A DNA stretch of 64,000 nucleotides from Oscillospiraceae bacterium (lineage in GTDB: Bacteria > Bacillota > Clostridia > Oscillospirales > Ruminococcaceae): positions 1 to 64,000 of the forward strand of contig JAFXCV010000045.1 in assembly GCA_017521325.1 (NCBI GenBank), read 5' to 3'. Position 1 is the first letter of the stretch; each line of letters opens with the position of its first letter. Position numbers and translations under genes: made by a program. The notes below the pieces were generated by a model. That model ran no database searches, was not told the DNA's origin, and worked only from the letters and a program-made list of their open reading frames with translations. Shown here piece after piece: positions 27,925 to 37,017 of the stretch.

Positions 27925-27950
27925 CCCTTTCCCTCGCAGGAGGGGAAGGG
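27925..27950 (+). other. Pyrimidine/purine hairpin between pyrF and carA
   Basis: An 11-pair stem, CCCTTTCCCTC with GAGGGGAAGGG, loop GCAG, with no T-tract. It could be an mRNA-stabilising or processing element inside the operon, or a dispersed repeat. Confidence 0.5.
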
Positions 27951-27987
27951 ACGACACTGATTTTGTATTGAAAGGATGTTGCAGTAT

Positions 27988-29094
27988 ATGGCACTTATCA
28001 AAGGCGGAACACCTGCATGGCTGGTTCTTGCAAACGGGAAGGTGTTTGAGGGAAGAAGCTTCGGTGCATCGGGTACGACCATCGGCGAAGTGGTATTCAA
28101 CACCGGCATGACCGGCTATCAGGAAACCCTGACCGATCCTGTAAATTTCGGACAGATCGTAACACAGACATTCCCCCTGATTGGCAATTACGGCGTAAAT
28201 TCTGAGGATTCCGAAACTCCGAAGTCCCATGTCAGCGGCTATATTGTCCGTGAATGGTGTAATGCACCGTCGAATTTCCGCATGGAGGACAATATCGACA
28301 ATTTCATGAAGCAGCATGGAATTATCGGTCTGTACAATATTGACACCCGTAGCCTGACACGTCTGCTCCGTGATCAGGGTGTGATGAACGGCATGATCAC
28401 AACGGAGGATCCCAATGGTAATCTGGAAGCACTCCTGCAGCAGATCCGTGCATATACGATTAAGAACGCTGTTTCAGCTGTTACCTGCGCAGAATCCATG
28501 ACGTATTCCGGTACTGGAAAGCGCTATCGTGTGGCAGTGTATGATTTCGGCTGCAAAAAATTCATCACTGAAAGCCTCCTGCAGCGTGGCTGCGAGGTCG
28601 TAATGGTTCCGGCAGATACCGCTGCGGAGGAAGTGCTTGCACAGCAGCCCGACGGCGTGGTACTGTCCTGCGGCCCCGGAGATCCTGCTGAGAATTCACA
28701 GGCGGTTTCCAATATCCGCACCCTTGCGGAAAACGGTGTTCCCATGTTCGGCATCGGCCTTGGCCATCAGCTGCTTGCACTTGCAATGGGCGGAAAAACC
28801 GAGAAGCTTGCCTATGGTCACCGTGGAGCCAATCAGCCCGTCATTGACCTTGCAAGCGGAAGAACTTATGTAACATCCCAGAATCACGGTTATGTTGTTG
28901 TATCTGACAGCGTCCCGGAACAGGTGGGCAGGGTAACATATGTGAATGCCAACGACAAGACCTGCGAGGGCGTAAGCTATCTGACTGCCAACGCATTCGG
29001 TGTACAGTTCCATCCCGTAACAAACGGAAATCCCATGGATACGGATTATCTGTTTGACGAATTTGTGGAAAGAATGCAGAAGGAGGCGGAATAA
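27988..29094 (+). CDS. carA: Carbamoyl phosphate synthetase small subunit with inactive glutaminase site
   Basis: 368 residues, full length, start chosen from AAAGGA spacing and the conserved LVLANGKVFEG. The N-terminal domain (1-150) and the class I glutaminase domain (about 185-365) are intact in fold. CarA normally hydrolyses glutamine with a Cys-His-Glu triad, in GICLGHQ and HPEA. Here the elbow reads GIGLGHQ with Gly257 for Cys, and the end reads HPVTNG with His342 kept but Val344 for Glu. The gene is not otherwise decayed and abuts carB. A structural subunit of an ammonia-using synthetase is the likely state. Confidence 0.95.
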   Translation: MALIKGGTPAWLVLANGKVFEGRSFGASGTTIGEVVFNTGMTGYQETLTDPVNFGQIVTQTFPLIGNYGVNSEDSETPKSHVSGYIVREWCNAPSNFRMEDNIDNFMKQHGIIGLYNIDTRSLTRLLRDQGVMNGMITTEDPNGNLEALLQQIRAYTIKNAVSAVTCAESMTYSGTGKRYRVAVYDFGCKKFITESLLQRGCEVVMVPADTAAEEVLAQQPDGVVLSCGPGDPAENSQAVSNIRTLAENGVPMFGIGLGHQLLALAMGGKTEKLAYGHRGANQPVIDLASGRTYVTSQNHGYVVVSDSVPEQVGRVTYVNANDKTCEGVSYLTANAFGVQFHPVTNGNPMDTDYLFDEFVERMQKEAE

Positions 29095-32000
29095 ATGGGT
29101 CTGCGCAGTGATATTAAAAAAGTACTTGTAATCGGCTCCGGTCCCATCGTCATCGGACAGGCTGCTGAATTTGACTATGCCGGCACACAGGCGTGCCGTG
29201 CGCTCAAGCAGGAGGGACTTGAGGTCGTACTCATCAATTCCAACCCTGCAACCATCATGACCGATAAGGCTATGGCGGACAAAATCTACATCGAGCCGCT
29301 GACGCTCGATGTGGTCAAGCGTGTTATTGAAATCGAAAAGCCCGACAGCGTACTTTCCACGCTCGGCGGTCAGACAGGTCTGACGCTTTCCATGCAGCTT
29401 GCCAAGGAGGGCTTTCTGGATGCACATAATGTAAAGCTTTTGGGTGCCAATCCCGAAACCATCCACAAGGCAGAGGATCGTCAGGCATTCAAGGATACCA
29501 TGGAAAAAATCGGCGAGCCGTGCATTCCCTCCAAGGTCGTGGAAACCGTAGAGGACGCAGTGGCATTCGCACAGGAAATCAACTATCCCGTAATCGTCCG
29601 TCCTGCATTTACACTGGGCGGAACAGGCGGCGGTATTGCCTATAACGAGGAAGAACTGCGTGATATTTCCACAAACGGACTGCGCCTTTCTCCCATTACA
29701 CAGGTGCTGATCGAAAAGTGTATCAGCGGCTGGAAGGAAATCGAATTTGAGGTCATCCGTGACAGCAAGGGCAACGTCATTACCGTCTGCTCCATGGAAA
29801 ACTTTGACCCGGTCGGCGTGCATACGGGTGACAGTATCGTCATTGCGCCTGCTGTAACCCTGACAAATCGTGAATACCAGATGCTCCGCAGCGCATCCCT
29901 GAACATTGTTTCGGAGCTTGGCGTTGAGGGCGGCTGCAACTGTCAGTTTGCACTGCATCCCGAGAGCATGGAATATGCGGTAATTGAGGTAAATCCCAGA
30001 GTTTCCCGTTCCTCCGCACTTGCCTCCAAGGCAACGGGCTATCCGATTGCAAAGGTCGCAACCAAAATTGCCATCGGCTACAGCCTTGATGAAATCCTCA
30101 ATCATGTGACGGGCAAGACCTACGCCTGCTTTGAGCCGTCCATTGACTATGTGGTCATCAAATTCCCGAAATGGGCATTCGATAAATTTGTCTATGCCAA
30201 GAGAAATCTCGGCACCCAGATGAAGGCAACGGGCGAAGTCATGGCGATCGGTACCAGCTTTGAGCAGGCAATCATGAAGGCGGTTCGTTCCACAGAACTT
30301 GGTGTGGATTCGATGAACATGAAAAAATACATCGAAATGCCCACGGAGGAGATCATGGATCGCCTTAGAAACGGCATTGAGGACGAGCGTGCATTCCAGG
30401 TGTTCGAGGCGCTCAAGCGTGGCGTGAGCGTGCAGGAACTGCATGAGATCACCATGATCGATGAATGGTTCCTCGATAAGTTCCTCAACCTCGTAGAGCT
30501 GGAACAGTGGCTTGCTGAGGATACACTCACAGAAGAAAAATACCGCATTGCAAAGCAGTACGGCTATCTTGACAGCACCATCGAGCGCATGTCCGGTCAG
30601 AAATGCCCCCTGCATCTGCGTGCAGTTTATAAAATGGTTGACACCTGCGCAGGCGAATTCAAGGCAGAAACGCCGTATTTCTACTCCACCTTTGATGAAG
30701 AAAACGAAGCTGCACAGTTCATTGAAAGAACCGACACGGGCAAAAAGAAGATTATCGTATTCGGCTCCGGCCCCATCCGTATCGGACAGGGTATCGAATT
30801 TGACTACTGCTCCGTACACTGCGTCTGGACGCTCAAAGAGATGGGCTGCGAGGCGATCATCTGCAACAACAACCCCGAAACTGTTTCCACCGATTTCGAT
30901 ACCGGTGACAGACTCTATTTCGATCCGCTGACCCGTGAGGATGTGGAATCCATCATCGCCACCGAAAAGCCCGACGGCGTTGTGGTACAGTTCGGCGGAC
31001 AGACGGCGATCAAGCTGACACGTCATCTTGCGGATATGGGCGTGAACATTCTCGGTACCTCTGCGGATAATATCGACGCTGCCGAGGACAGAGAGCGTTT
31101 TGATGAGCTGCTCGAACAGTGCGGTATTCCAAGACCCGAAGGCTTTACCGTCATGACGACCGAGGAAGCAGTCGAAGTTGCCGAAAAGCTTGGTTATCCC
31201 GTGCTGCTGCGCCCGTCCTATGTACTGGGCGGTCAGAATATGATCATTGCACATTCCGAACAGGATGTTGTGGAATACATGGGCATCATCACCTCCACGA
31301 TGATTGAAAATCCCGTCCTCATCGACAAGTATATGATGGGTACGGAGGTTGAGGTGGATGCAATCTGCGACGGCAAGGATTTCCTGATTCCCGGCATTAT
31401 GGAGCATGTTGAGCGTGCAGGCGTGCATTCGGGTGACTCTATTTCCGTATATCCTGCGCAGAATCTTTCAAAGAAGATCCGTGAAACCATCATCGAATAC
31501 ACACGCCGTCTGTCCCTTGCACTCGATGTCATCGGACTTGTGAACATCCAGTACGTTGTGTACAAGGATGAAGTGTATGTGATTGAAGTAAACCCCCGTT
31601 CCTCCAGAACCGTACCCTATATCAGCAAGGTAACGGGTATTCCTATGGTGGATATTGCCACCAAGATCATGCTCGGTTCCACGCTCAAGGAACTTGGCTA
31701 TGAAAGCGGACTGTACCCTGAGGGCGATTATGTCGCAGTCAAGGTTCCCGTGTTCAGCTTTGAGAAGCTGCAGGATGTGGATACCATGCTCGGTCCGGAA
31801 ATGAAGTCCACGGGTGAGTGCCTCGGCATCGGCAGAACCTTTGAGGATGCACTCCTCAAGGGACTGGTTGCGGCAGGTTACGATCTTAAGCGTGAGGGCG
31901 GTCTGCTCATTTCCGTGCGTGACAGTGACAAGCGTGAGATCGTTCGCATTGCGGATAAGTTCTCACAGATGGGCTTTGAGCTGTACGCAACAAGCGGCAC

Positions 32001-32289
32001 GGCAAGCTACCTCAACCGCAACATGATTGCCACCAATATGATCCGCAAGATCTCCGAGGAATCCCCGAACACCATTGATCTTCTGGAAAGCGGCAAGATC
32101 CACTACATGATCTCCACCTCTGCAAAGGGCAGAATGCCCGCCCGTGACAGCGTAAAGATGCGCCGCAAATCCGTGGAACGCTCCATCTGCAGCCTGACCG
32201 CCATTGATACGGCGGATGCACTGGCAAATGTCCTGCTCTCCGAACGCAGCATGGATGATGTGGAGCTTGTGGATATTACGAAAATTTAA
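29095..32289 (+). CDS. carB: Carbamoyl phosphate synthetase large subunit
   Basis: 1064 residues. It has two homologous ATP-grasp halves (about 1-400 and 550-935), each opening with an IGSGPIVIGQ- or FGSGPIRIGQG-type motif and each with an NPRxSR segment. The oligomerisation region lies between (about 400-550) and an MGS-like regulatory domain at the C-terminus (about 935-1064, LYATSGTASYLN). It makes carbamoyl phosphate from bicarbonate, ATP and ammonia. It starts on the base after the carA stop. Confidence 0.97.
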   Translation: MGLRSDIKKVLVIGSGPIVIGQAAEFDYAGTQACRALKQEGLEVVLINSNPATIMTDKAMADKIYIEPLTLDVVKRVIEIEKPDSVLSTLGGQTGLTLSMQLAKEGFLDAHNVKLLGANPETIHKAEDRQAFKDTMEKIGEPCIPSKVVETVEDAVAFAQEINYPVIVRPAFTLGGTGGGIAYNEEELRDISTNGLRLSPITQVLIEKCISGWKEIEFEVIRDSKGNVITVCSMENFDPVGVHTGDSIVIAPAVTLTNREYQMLRSASLNIVSELGVEGGCNCQFALHPESMEYAVIEVNPRVSRSSALASKATGYPIAKVATKIAIGYSLDEILNHVTGKTYACFEPSIDYVVIKFPKWAFDKFVYAKRNLGTQMKATGEVMAIGTSFEQAIMKAVRSTELGVDSMNMKKYIEMPTEEIMDRLRNGIEDERAFQVFEALKRGVSVQELHEITMIDEWFLDKFLNLVELEQWLAEDTLTEEKYRIAKQYGYLDSTIERMSGQKCPLHLRAVYKMVDTCAGEFKAETPYFYSTFDEENEAAQFIERTDTGKKKIIVFGSGPIRIGQGIEFDYCSVHCVWTLKEMGCEAIICNNNPETVSTDFDTGDRLYFDPLTREDVESIIATEKPDGVVVQFGGQTAIKLTRHLADMGVNILGTSADNIDAAEDRERFDELLEQCGIPRPEGFTVMTTEEAVEVAEKLGYPVLLRPSYVLGGQNMIIAHSEQDVVEYMGIITSTMIENPVLIDKYMMGTEVEVDAICDGKDFLIPGIMEHVERAGVHSGDSISVYPAQNLSKKIRETIIEYTRRLSLALDVIGLVNIQYVVYKDEVYVIEVNPRSSRTVPYISKVTGIPMVDIATKIMLGSTLKELGYESGLYPEGDYVAVKVPVFSFEKLQDVDTMLGPEMKSTGECLGIGRTFEDALLKGLVAAGYDLKREGGLLISVRDSDKREIVRIADKFSQMGFELYATSGTASYLNRNMIATNMIRKISEESPNTIDLLESGKIHYMISTSAKGRMPARDSVKMRRKSVERSICSLTAIDTADALANVLLSERSMDDVELVDITKI

Positions 32290-32303
32290 GTGAGGAAACA
32301 GCT

Positions 32304-33077
32304 ATGAAATACACACAGGGACAGTATCCCATTATTGAAAAAAAGACCCTTGCAAAGGAAATGTACAGCTTTGTCATTCTCTGCCCCGAAGTGGCAGAGA
32401 TGGCATCCCCCGGTCAGTTCGTGCATATCCGTATCGGCAGCTTCACCCTGCGCCGTCCGATTTCCATCTGTGAGATCGACAAGGTAAAGGGCACCCTGCG
32501 CATCGTATTTGAGGTGCGTGGCAAGGGAACTGCAGAAATTGCCGCACTCAACAAGGGCGATCTCATCGACATGCTCGCACCCCTCGGTCACGGCTTCACT
32601 GTGAATCCCGATGCAAAGAAGGTCATCCTCATCGGCGGCGGCATCGGTACGCCCCCCATGCTTCCTCTGGCGCAGATCTACGGCGAAAAGGCGACCGTCA
32701 TCACGGGTTTCCGCAGTGCAAATGCCGTGATTCTGCAGGAGGATTTCAAGAAAACAGGCGCAGAAACCATCCTCTGCACCGATGACGGTACCATGGGCAT
32801 CGGCGGATTCGTGACGCAGCCCTTTGAAACACTGGTGAACCTCGGCGATATCGACGCAGTCTATGCCTGCGGCCCGATGCCGATGCTGAGGGGCATTGCC
32901 GCACTTGCAAAGGCAAACAATGTTCCTCTGTGTGAGGTATCTCTCGAAGAACGCATGGCATGCGGTGTTGGTGCATGCCTTGGCTGTGCATGCAAGGTGA
33001 AGAGAAATGACGAGGAATATTTCCTGCATGTGTGCAAGAATGGTCCCGTATTCAATGCTGAGGAGGTTGTTTGGTAA
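32304..33077 (+). CDS. pyrK: Dihydroorotate dehydrogenase B, electron transfer subunit
   Basis: 257 residues. FAD domain with RRPISICEID, NAD domain with LIGGGIGTPPML, and a C-terminal [2Fe-2S] site with Cys in ERMACGVGACLGCACKV and a fourth Cys in HVCKNG. It passes electrons from PyrD to NAD. The stop overlaps the pyrD start (TAATG), as expected for a heterotetramer partner. Confidence 0.96.
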   Translation: MKYTQGQYPIIEKKTLAKEMYSFVILCPEVAEMASPGQFVHIRIGSFTLRRPISICEIDKVKGTLRIVFEVRGKGTAEIAALNKGDLIDMLAPLGHGFTVNPDAKKVILIGGGIGTPPMLPLAQIYGEKATVITGFRSANAVILQEDFKKTGAETILCTDDGTMGIGGFVTQPFETLVNLGDIDAVYACGPMPMLRGIAALAKANNVPLCEVSLEERMACGVGACLGCACKVKRNDEEYFLHVCKNGPVFNAEEVVW

Positions 33078-33988
33078 TGGCTGATTTGTCTGTAAATGTT
33101 GCAGGGGTGGAATTTAAAAACCCCATCATTCCGGCATCCGGCGTATTCGGCTACGGCAGAGAGTACGAGGAATTTTATCCGCTGTCAAAGCTCGGCGGCA
33201 TTGCGACAAAGGGTACGACAGGTACTCTGCGCACGGGAAATCTTTCTCCCAGAATTGCCGAAACTCCTGCCGGTATGCTTAATTCCGTGGGCCTTCAGAA
33301 CCCCGGCATTGATACCTTCATTGAAAAGGAACTCCCGAACCTGCTAACCAAGGATACGGTGATTCTTGCGAATATCGCAGGCTCCACCCCCGAGGAATGC
33401 GCAGAGGTTGCGGCAAAGCTTGACAAGACCGATGTGCATATGATCGAGCTGAATATTTCCTGCCCGAACGTTAAGCAGGGCGGTGCGGCATTCGGTACCT
33501 CCTGTACAAGCGCAGAAGCAGTTACCGCAGCTGTGCGCAAGGCAACTTCCAAGCCGCTTGTAGTAAAGCTTTCCCCGAATGTGACGAGCATCACAGAAAT
33601 CGCCAAGGCAGTGGAATCCGCAGGTGCGGATGCCCTCTCCATGATCAATACGCTTCTCGGCATGAGAATTGATGTCAGAACACGCAGACCGATTCTCCGA
33701 AACAATGTCGGCGGTCTGTCCGGTCCTGCGATTCTGCCGGTTGCTGTCCGCATGATCTGGCAGACGGCGAATGCCGTTTCTATCCCGATCATCGGCATGG
33801 GAGGTGTATCCACCGGTGAGGATGCGATCGAGCTAATGATGGCAGGTGCATCCGCTGTGCAGGTGGGCGCAGCGATCTTCACAGATCCGTATGCACCGAT
33901 CAAGATCGTTGACGAAATGAATGATTTCCTTGATGCACAGGGGATTGCTTCTGTGAGGGATGTGATTGGTACGGTGCAGCCGTGGTAA
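33077..33988 (+). CDS. pyrD: Dihydroorotate dehydrogenase B, catalytic subunit
   Basis: 303 residues from the ATG ten bases after AGGAGG; an in-frame TTG two codons earlier is too close to that site. Conserved features include PASGVFGYG, the active-site Cys in ELNISCPNVKQGG (class 1 enzyme), VKLSPNV and GMGGVSTGEDAIELM. FMN-bound, NAD-linked through PyrK. Last gene of the pyr run; no clear terminator follows. Confidence 0.96.
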   Translation: MADLSVNVAGVEFKNPIIPASGVFGYGREYEEFYPLSKLGGIATKGTTGTLRTGNLSPRIAETPAGMLNSVGLQNPGIDTFIEKELPNLLTKDTVILANIAGSTPEECAEVAAKLDKTDVHMIELNISCPNVKQGGAAFGTSCTSAEAVTAAVRKATSKPLVVKLSPNVTSITEIAKAVESAGADALSMINTLLGMRIDVRTRRPILRNNVGGLSGPAILPVAVRMIWQTANAVSIPIIGMGGVSTGEDAIELMMAGASAVQVGAAIFTDPYAPIKIVDEMNDFLDAQGIASVRDVIGTVQPW

Positions 33989-34045
33989 AAGGCAGTCGGA
34001 GTGAATGATATTTTCACAAATCACTAATTTTAATAAACGGAGAAT

Positions 34046-34708
34046 ATGGTTACTGTTATGACGGATGTAAACTGCCTTCTTGCGGGATTGATAAGGCTGA
34101 TCACGCCTCTGCTGCTGCTTATCCTTTGGTACAAAAAGACAGGTGCACGGCTCTTTCCTGCACCGGTTGCATTTTTGATATGCTTTCCGGTTTTTATCCT
34201 GGGAGCCGCCATACGCTCAGGATTCGGTCAAGACGATCCGTTCGCATATTATATCCAGCAGGGGCTGCTCTATGGCATTCTTGAAGAAGGCACGAAGTAT
34301 CTGGTGTTATGCTTTCTGCTCACTTCTTATGACAGCCGGAAGGACGCAGTGACCTACGGCATCGGGCACGGTGCATATGAGGCATTTGGTGCAGGAATGG
34401 CCTGTTTTGGACTCATCGGCTTAGACGCTGCGGCTCCGGATATCCTATGGATGAACCTCTGGATGGCAGTTGAGGCTGCTGCGTTTTGTATTGGATTAAC
34501 CGTCCTGATCTTCTATGGTATCTACACGAGCAATTCCAAAGTGATGCTGCCCGTTGCTATACTTCTCCATGCCGTCAGCAATGCCGTCGGGGGTATTCTC
34601 ATTGAGTTTATTGTAATTCCAATAAGGATCCTGCTGACCGCAGGAATCTGCTTTGCTGCATATCGCTGCTGGCAGGAGATGGGAACTCCATATGAGGGTG
34701 AAGCGTGA
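34046..34708 (+). CDS. YhfC-type glutamic intramembrane protease
   Basis: 220 residues with about seven hydrophobic segments. The Glu pair in GILEEGTKYLVL and the following GIGHGAYEAFGAG helix are the conserved features of the YhfC family, membrane proteases related to Rce1/CPBP in general design. The substrate is unknown. A modest GGAG site precedes the start. It sits 57 bases after pyrD and may be read from the pyr promoter, but nothing ties it to pyrimidines. Confidence 0.75.
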   Translation: MVTVMTDVNCLLAGLIRLITPLLLLILWYKKTGARLFPAPVAFLICFPVFILGAAIRSGFGQDDPFAYYIQQGLLYGILEEGTKYLVLCFLLTSYDSRKDAVTYGIGHGAYEAFGAGMACFGLIGLDAAAPDILWMNLWMAVEAAAFCIGLTVLIFYGIYTSNSKVMLPVAILLHAVSNAVGGILIEFIVIPIRILLTAGICFAAYRCWQEMGTPYEGEA

Positions 34709-34768
34709 AATCAGTGCACCTAAGGAAAAAGCTGTAATTAAAGGAAAGAATTGAGGGATTATAGTAAA

Positions 34769-35191
34769 ATGAAAATTATGTCCGTAGACTTCGGCGACGC
34801 CCGCACAGGGCTTGCCATCTGCGACAAATCGGAATTCCTCGCATCACCCGTGTGTGTCGTGCAGGAGCGTCATTTTGAACGCTGCGCCGATGCGGTTGCC
34901 GCCAAGGCAAAGGAACAGGGGGCGGAGCTGATTGTCGTGGGCTACCCGAAAAATATGAATAATACCATCGGCGAGCGTGCCGAGAAATGCATGAATTTTG
35001 CAAAGCTTCTGGAGGAGCGCACGGGACTGGAAACCGTGATGTGGGATGAGAGAAGCACCACTGTTTCCGCACACAACTACCTCAATGCGACCAATACCAG
35101 AGGAAAAAAACGCAAGGCGGTCGTGGATGCAGTCGCAGCGGTCATCATCCTCGAAAGCTACCTTGCCTACAGAAAGAATTGCATGAAATAA
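34769..35191 (+). CDS. ruvX: YqgF/RuvX family nuclease
   Basis: 140 residues from the ATG that begins MKIMSVDFGDARTG; an upstream TTG is in frame but badly placed for the ribosome site. The RNase H-like fold shows the first Asp in SVDFGDARTGLA, LIVVGYPKNMNN, and MWDERSTTV near the end. The family resolves Holliday junctions or matures the 5' end of 16S rRNA. It stands alone. Confidence 0.93.
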   Translation: MKIMSVDFGDARTGLAICDKSEFLASPVCVVQERHFERCADAVAAKAKEQGAELIVVGYPKNMNNTIGERAEKCMNFAKLLEERTGLETVMWDERSTTVSAHNYLNATNTRGKKRKAVVDAVAAVIILESYLAYRKNCMK

Positions 35192-35194
35192 GTA

Positions 35195-35306
35195 CGGCAC
35201 CGCCGCTTGTCCGAAGGACAAAAGGCGGTATATCGCCTGTGCCGGCTCGGCACCGCCGCTTGTCCGAAGGACAAAAGGCGGTATATTGCCCGTGCCGGCT
35301 CGGCAC
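35195..35306 (+). repeat. 53-bp tandem repeat with internal hairpin
   Basis: Two copies (35195-35247 and 35248-35300), identical except for two bases (ATCGCCTG versus ATTGCCCG), plus the first six bases of a third. Each holds the stem CCGCC-TTGTCC with GGACAA-GGCGG. It lies between the ends of ruvX and a convergent small gene, so it may double as a terminator. Confidence 0.9.
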
Positions 35307-35480
35307 TTAGCGCATCATAGACGTAATATCATCCACCACGCACCCTGCTGCATGGAGTGCCTGCTCTGCATGACGCTTCATGCGGTGCTTCTGTCGGTCG
35401 GATGTTTTTGACAAAAGATAGCAGGCAGTTCCTGCAACTGCACCTACTGCCATGCCCTTGACAAGTGTACTCATTTTCAT
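35307..35480 (-). CDS. Small protein with one hydrophobic segment, unknown function
   Basis: 57 residues, begins MKMSTLVKGMAVGAVAGTAC. A very good ribosome site, AAAGGAGGGATAGCAA, stands right before the ATG. Residues 5-23 form a glycine/alanine-rich hydrophobic segment; the rest is basic (SDRQKHRMKRHAEQ) then ends DDITSMMR. The design is that of small YtxH-like membrane-associated proteins, though I cannot assign a family. It is convergent with ruvX and divergent from trmL, and starts about 90 bases from the trmL start. Confidence 0.75.
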   Translation of the reverse strand: MKMSTLVKGMAVGAVAGTACYLLSKTSDRQKHRMKRHAEQALHAAGCVVDDITSMMR

Positions 35481-35572
35481 TTGCTATCCCTCCTTTGCAG
35501 GGATAGTATATGAAAATGCAGTTGAAATATCATTGGTAAAATCCGATGAATTTTTTTATAAGGAGATTTCCC

Positions 35573-36076
35573 ATGTCGCTCAACATCGTTCTTTGTGAGC
35601 CGCAGATTCCGCAGAATACCGGCAATATATCCCGCACCTGCGCCGTAACGGGCGCTAAACTCCATCTGATCCATCCTTTTGGTTTTACGATTACGGATAA
35701 GCAGCTCAAGCGTGCAGGTCTTGATTACTGGGATAAGCTGGATATTACCGAATACGAAAGCCTTTCCGATTTTTTGCAGAAACACGAAAATGACCGCATC
35801 TACCTGTTCACCACAAAGGGTCGTTTGCGGCACAGCGATGTGCAGTATCCGCAGGATTCGGACATTTATCTGATGTTTGGCAGAGAGGATGCAGGACTTC
35901 CCGAGGAGCTGCTCTTTGCGCACCCCGAAAGCTGCTTGCGTATTCCGATGCGTCCGACGCTGCGCAGTCTGAACCTTTCCAATTCCGTGGCAATTGCAGC
36001 ATATGAAGTGCTGCGGCAGTGGGATTATCCGGAACTGGAAGCACAGGGAAACCTGACAAAATTTGAATGGGAATAA
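35573..36076 (+). CDS. trmL: tRNA (cytidine(34)-2'-O)-methyltransferase
   Basis: 167 residues, single SPOUT domain. Motif 1 is EPQIPQNTGNISRTCA, the knot shows LMFGREDAGLP and the last motif is IPMRPTLRSLNLSNSVAI. It methylates the wobble base of tRNA-Leu. Start chosen behind AAGGAGATTTCCC. The next gene begins 15 bases after its stop. Confidence 0.94.
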   Translation: MSLNIVLCEPQIPQNTGNISRTCAVTGAKLHLIHPFGFTITDKQLKRAGLDYWDKLDITEYESLSDFLQKHENDRIYLFTTKGRLRHSDVQYPQDSDIYLMFGREDAGLPEELLFAHPESCLRIPMRPTLRSLNLSNSVAIAAYEVLRQWDYPELEAQGNLTKFEWE

Positions 36077-36090
36077 AGGAGAAAATACAA

Positions 36091-36960
36091 ATGGAGAAGA
36101 TCAAAATCGTAACCGATTCCGCAAGCGATATTCAGCTTGCACAGGCAGAAGCGCTTGGCATTGAAATTCTGAGCGTCATGCTCAGCGTGAATGGAGAATC
36201 CTACCGTGAGCTGGTCGATCTGTCCACGGATGAGTTCTATGAGCTTCTGGAAAAATCTGATGAACTGCCCACCAGCTCCCAGATCACCGCATTTACCTAT
36301 AACGAAAAGTTCAAGCAGTACCTTGATGAGGGTTACACGGATGTCATTTGTGTGTGCATCAACAGCAAGGGCTCCGCAACCTACCGCAATGCCTGCATGG
36401 CAAAGGAGGAGCTGTATGAGAACTACCCGATGGCTTCAGAGCAGATGCGTATCCATGTGGTGGATTCCCGTAGTTACAGTGCATTGTACGGCTATCCTGT
36501 CAGACAGGCGGCATTGCAGGCTGCACAGGGAGCATCCGCTGATGAAATCGTTGCTTATCTGGAAGACTGGTTTTCCAAGGTCAGCGTCTATTTTGTACCG
36601 ATGACGCTCAAATATGTCAAGAAATCCGGAAGAGTATCAGCAGCCGCTGCATTTGCAGGCGATCTTCTGGGATTGCGACCCATTATCCGTATCTGCGACG
36701 GTGAAACTTCCATTTCTGAAAAGATCCGTGGTGAAAAGAAGATCGTTCCCCATCTTGCAGACTGGGCGCAGAAGATGATGATTCCGGAAACTCCCTACAT
36801 CATTCTTCACGGCTGCAGCCGTGAATATTCTGATGCGCTCGGCGAAGAACTCACCAAACGCCTCGGATATCCGCCTGCGGAGTATACCAAGATCGGTGCT
36901 GCCATTTCCATCAATGCAGGCCCCGATGTTGCAGCAGTTATTATTCTTGAAAATCGCTGA
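36091..36960 (+). CDS. DegV family fatty-acid-binding protein
   Basis: 289 residues. The DegV signature VTDSASDIQ opens the protein, and DELPTSSQIT and VVDSRSYSALYGYPV follow. Family members bind fatty acids; some, as FakB, present them to the kinase FakA for phospholipid synthesis. No fakA is nearby. AAAGGAGAAAATACAA precedes the ATG. It follows trmL closely and may be co-transcribed. Confidence 0.93.
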   Translation: MEKIKIVTDSASDIQLAQAEALGIEILSVMLSVNGESYRELVDLSTDEFYELLEKSDELPTSSQITAFTYNEKFKQYLDEGYTDVICVCINSKGSATYRNACMAKEELYENYPMASEQMRIHVVDSRSYSALYGYPVRQAALQAAQGASADEIVAYLEDWFSKVSVYFVPMTLKYVKKSGRVSAAAAFAGDLLGLRPIIRICDGETSISEKIRGEKKIVPHLADWAQKMMIPETPYIILHGCSREYSDALGEELTKRLGYPPAEYTKIGAAISINAGPDVAAVIILENR

Positions 36961-37017
36961 CGCCCATTGTTTGCACATCTGCCGCAGTGTGGATGTGCAA
37001 TTGCATTCGGAGGTACT

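Noticed and set aside
27925..27950. Terminator between pyrF and carA
   Set aside because: The stem is stable but no T-run follows, and carA needs the upstream promoter; listed as a hairpin only.
28696..31428. 910-codon open frame on the minus strand opposite carA/carB
   Set aside because: It mirrors the codon pattern of two certain genes, has no ribosome site and resembles no protein family.
35195..35306. CRISPR array
   Set aside because: Only two adjacent direct copies without spacers; this is a tandem repeat, and no cas gene is in the window.
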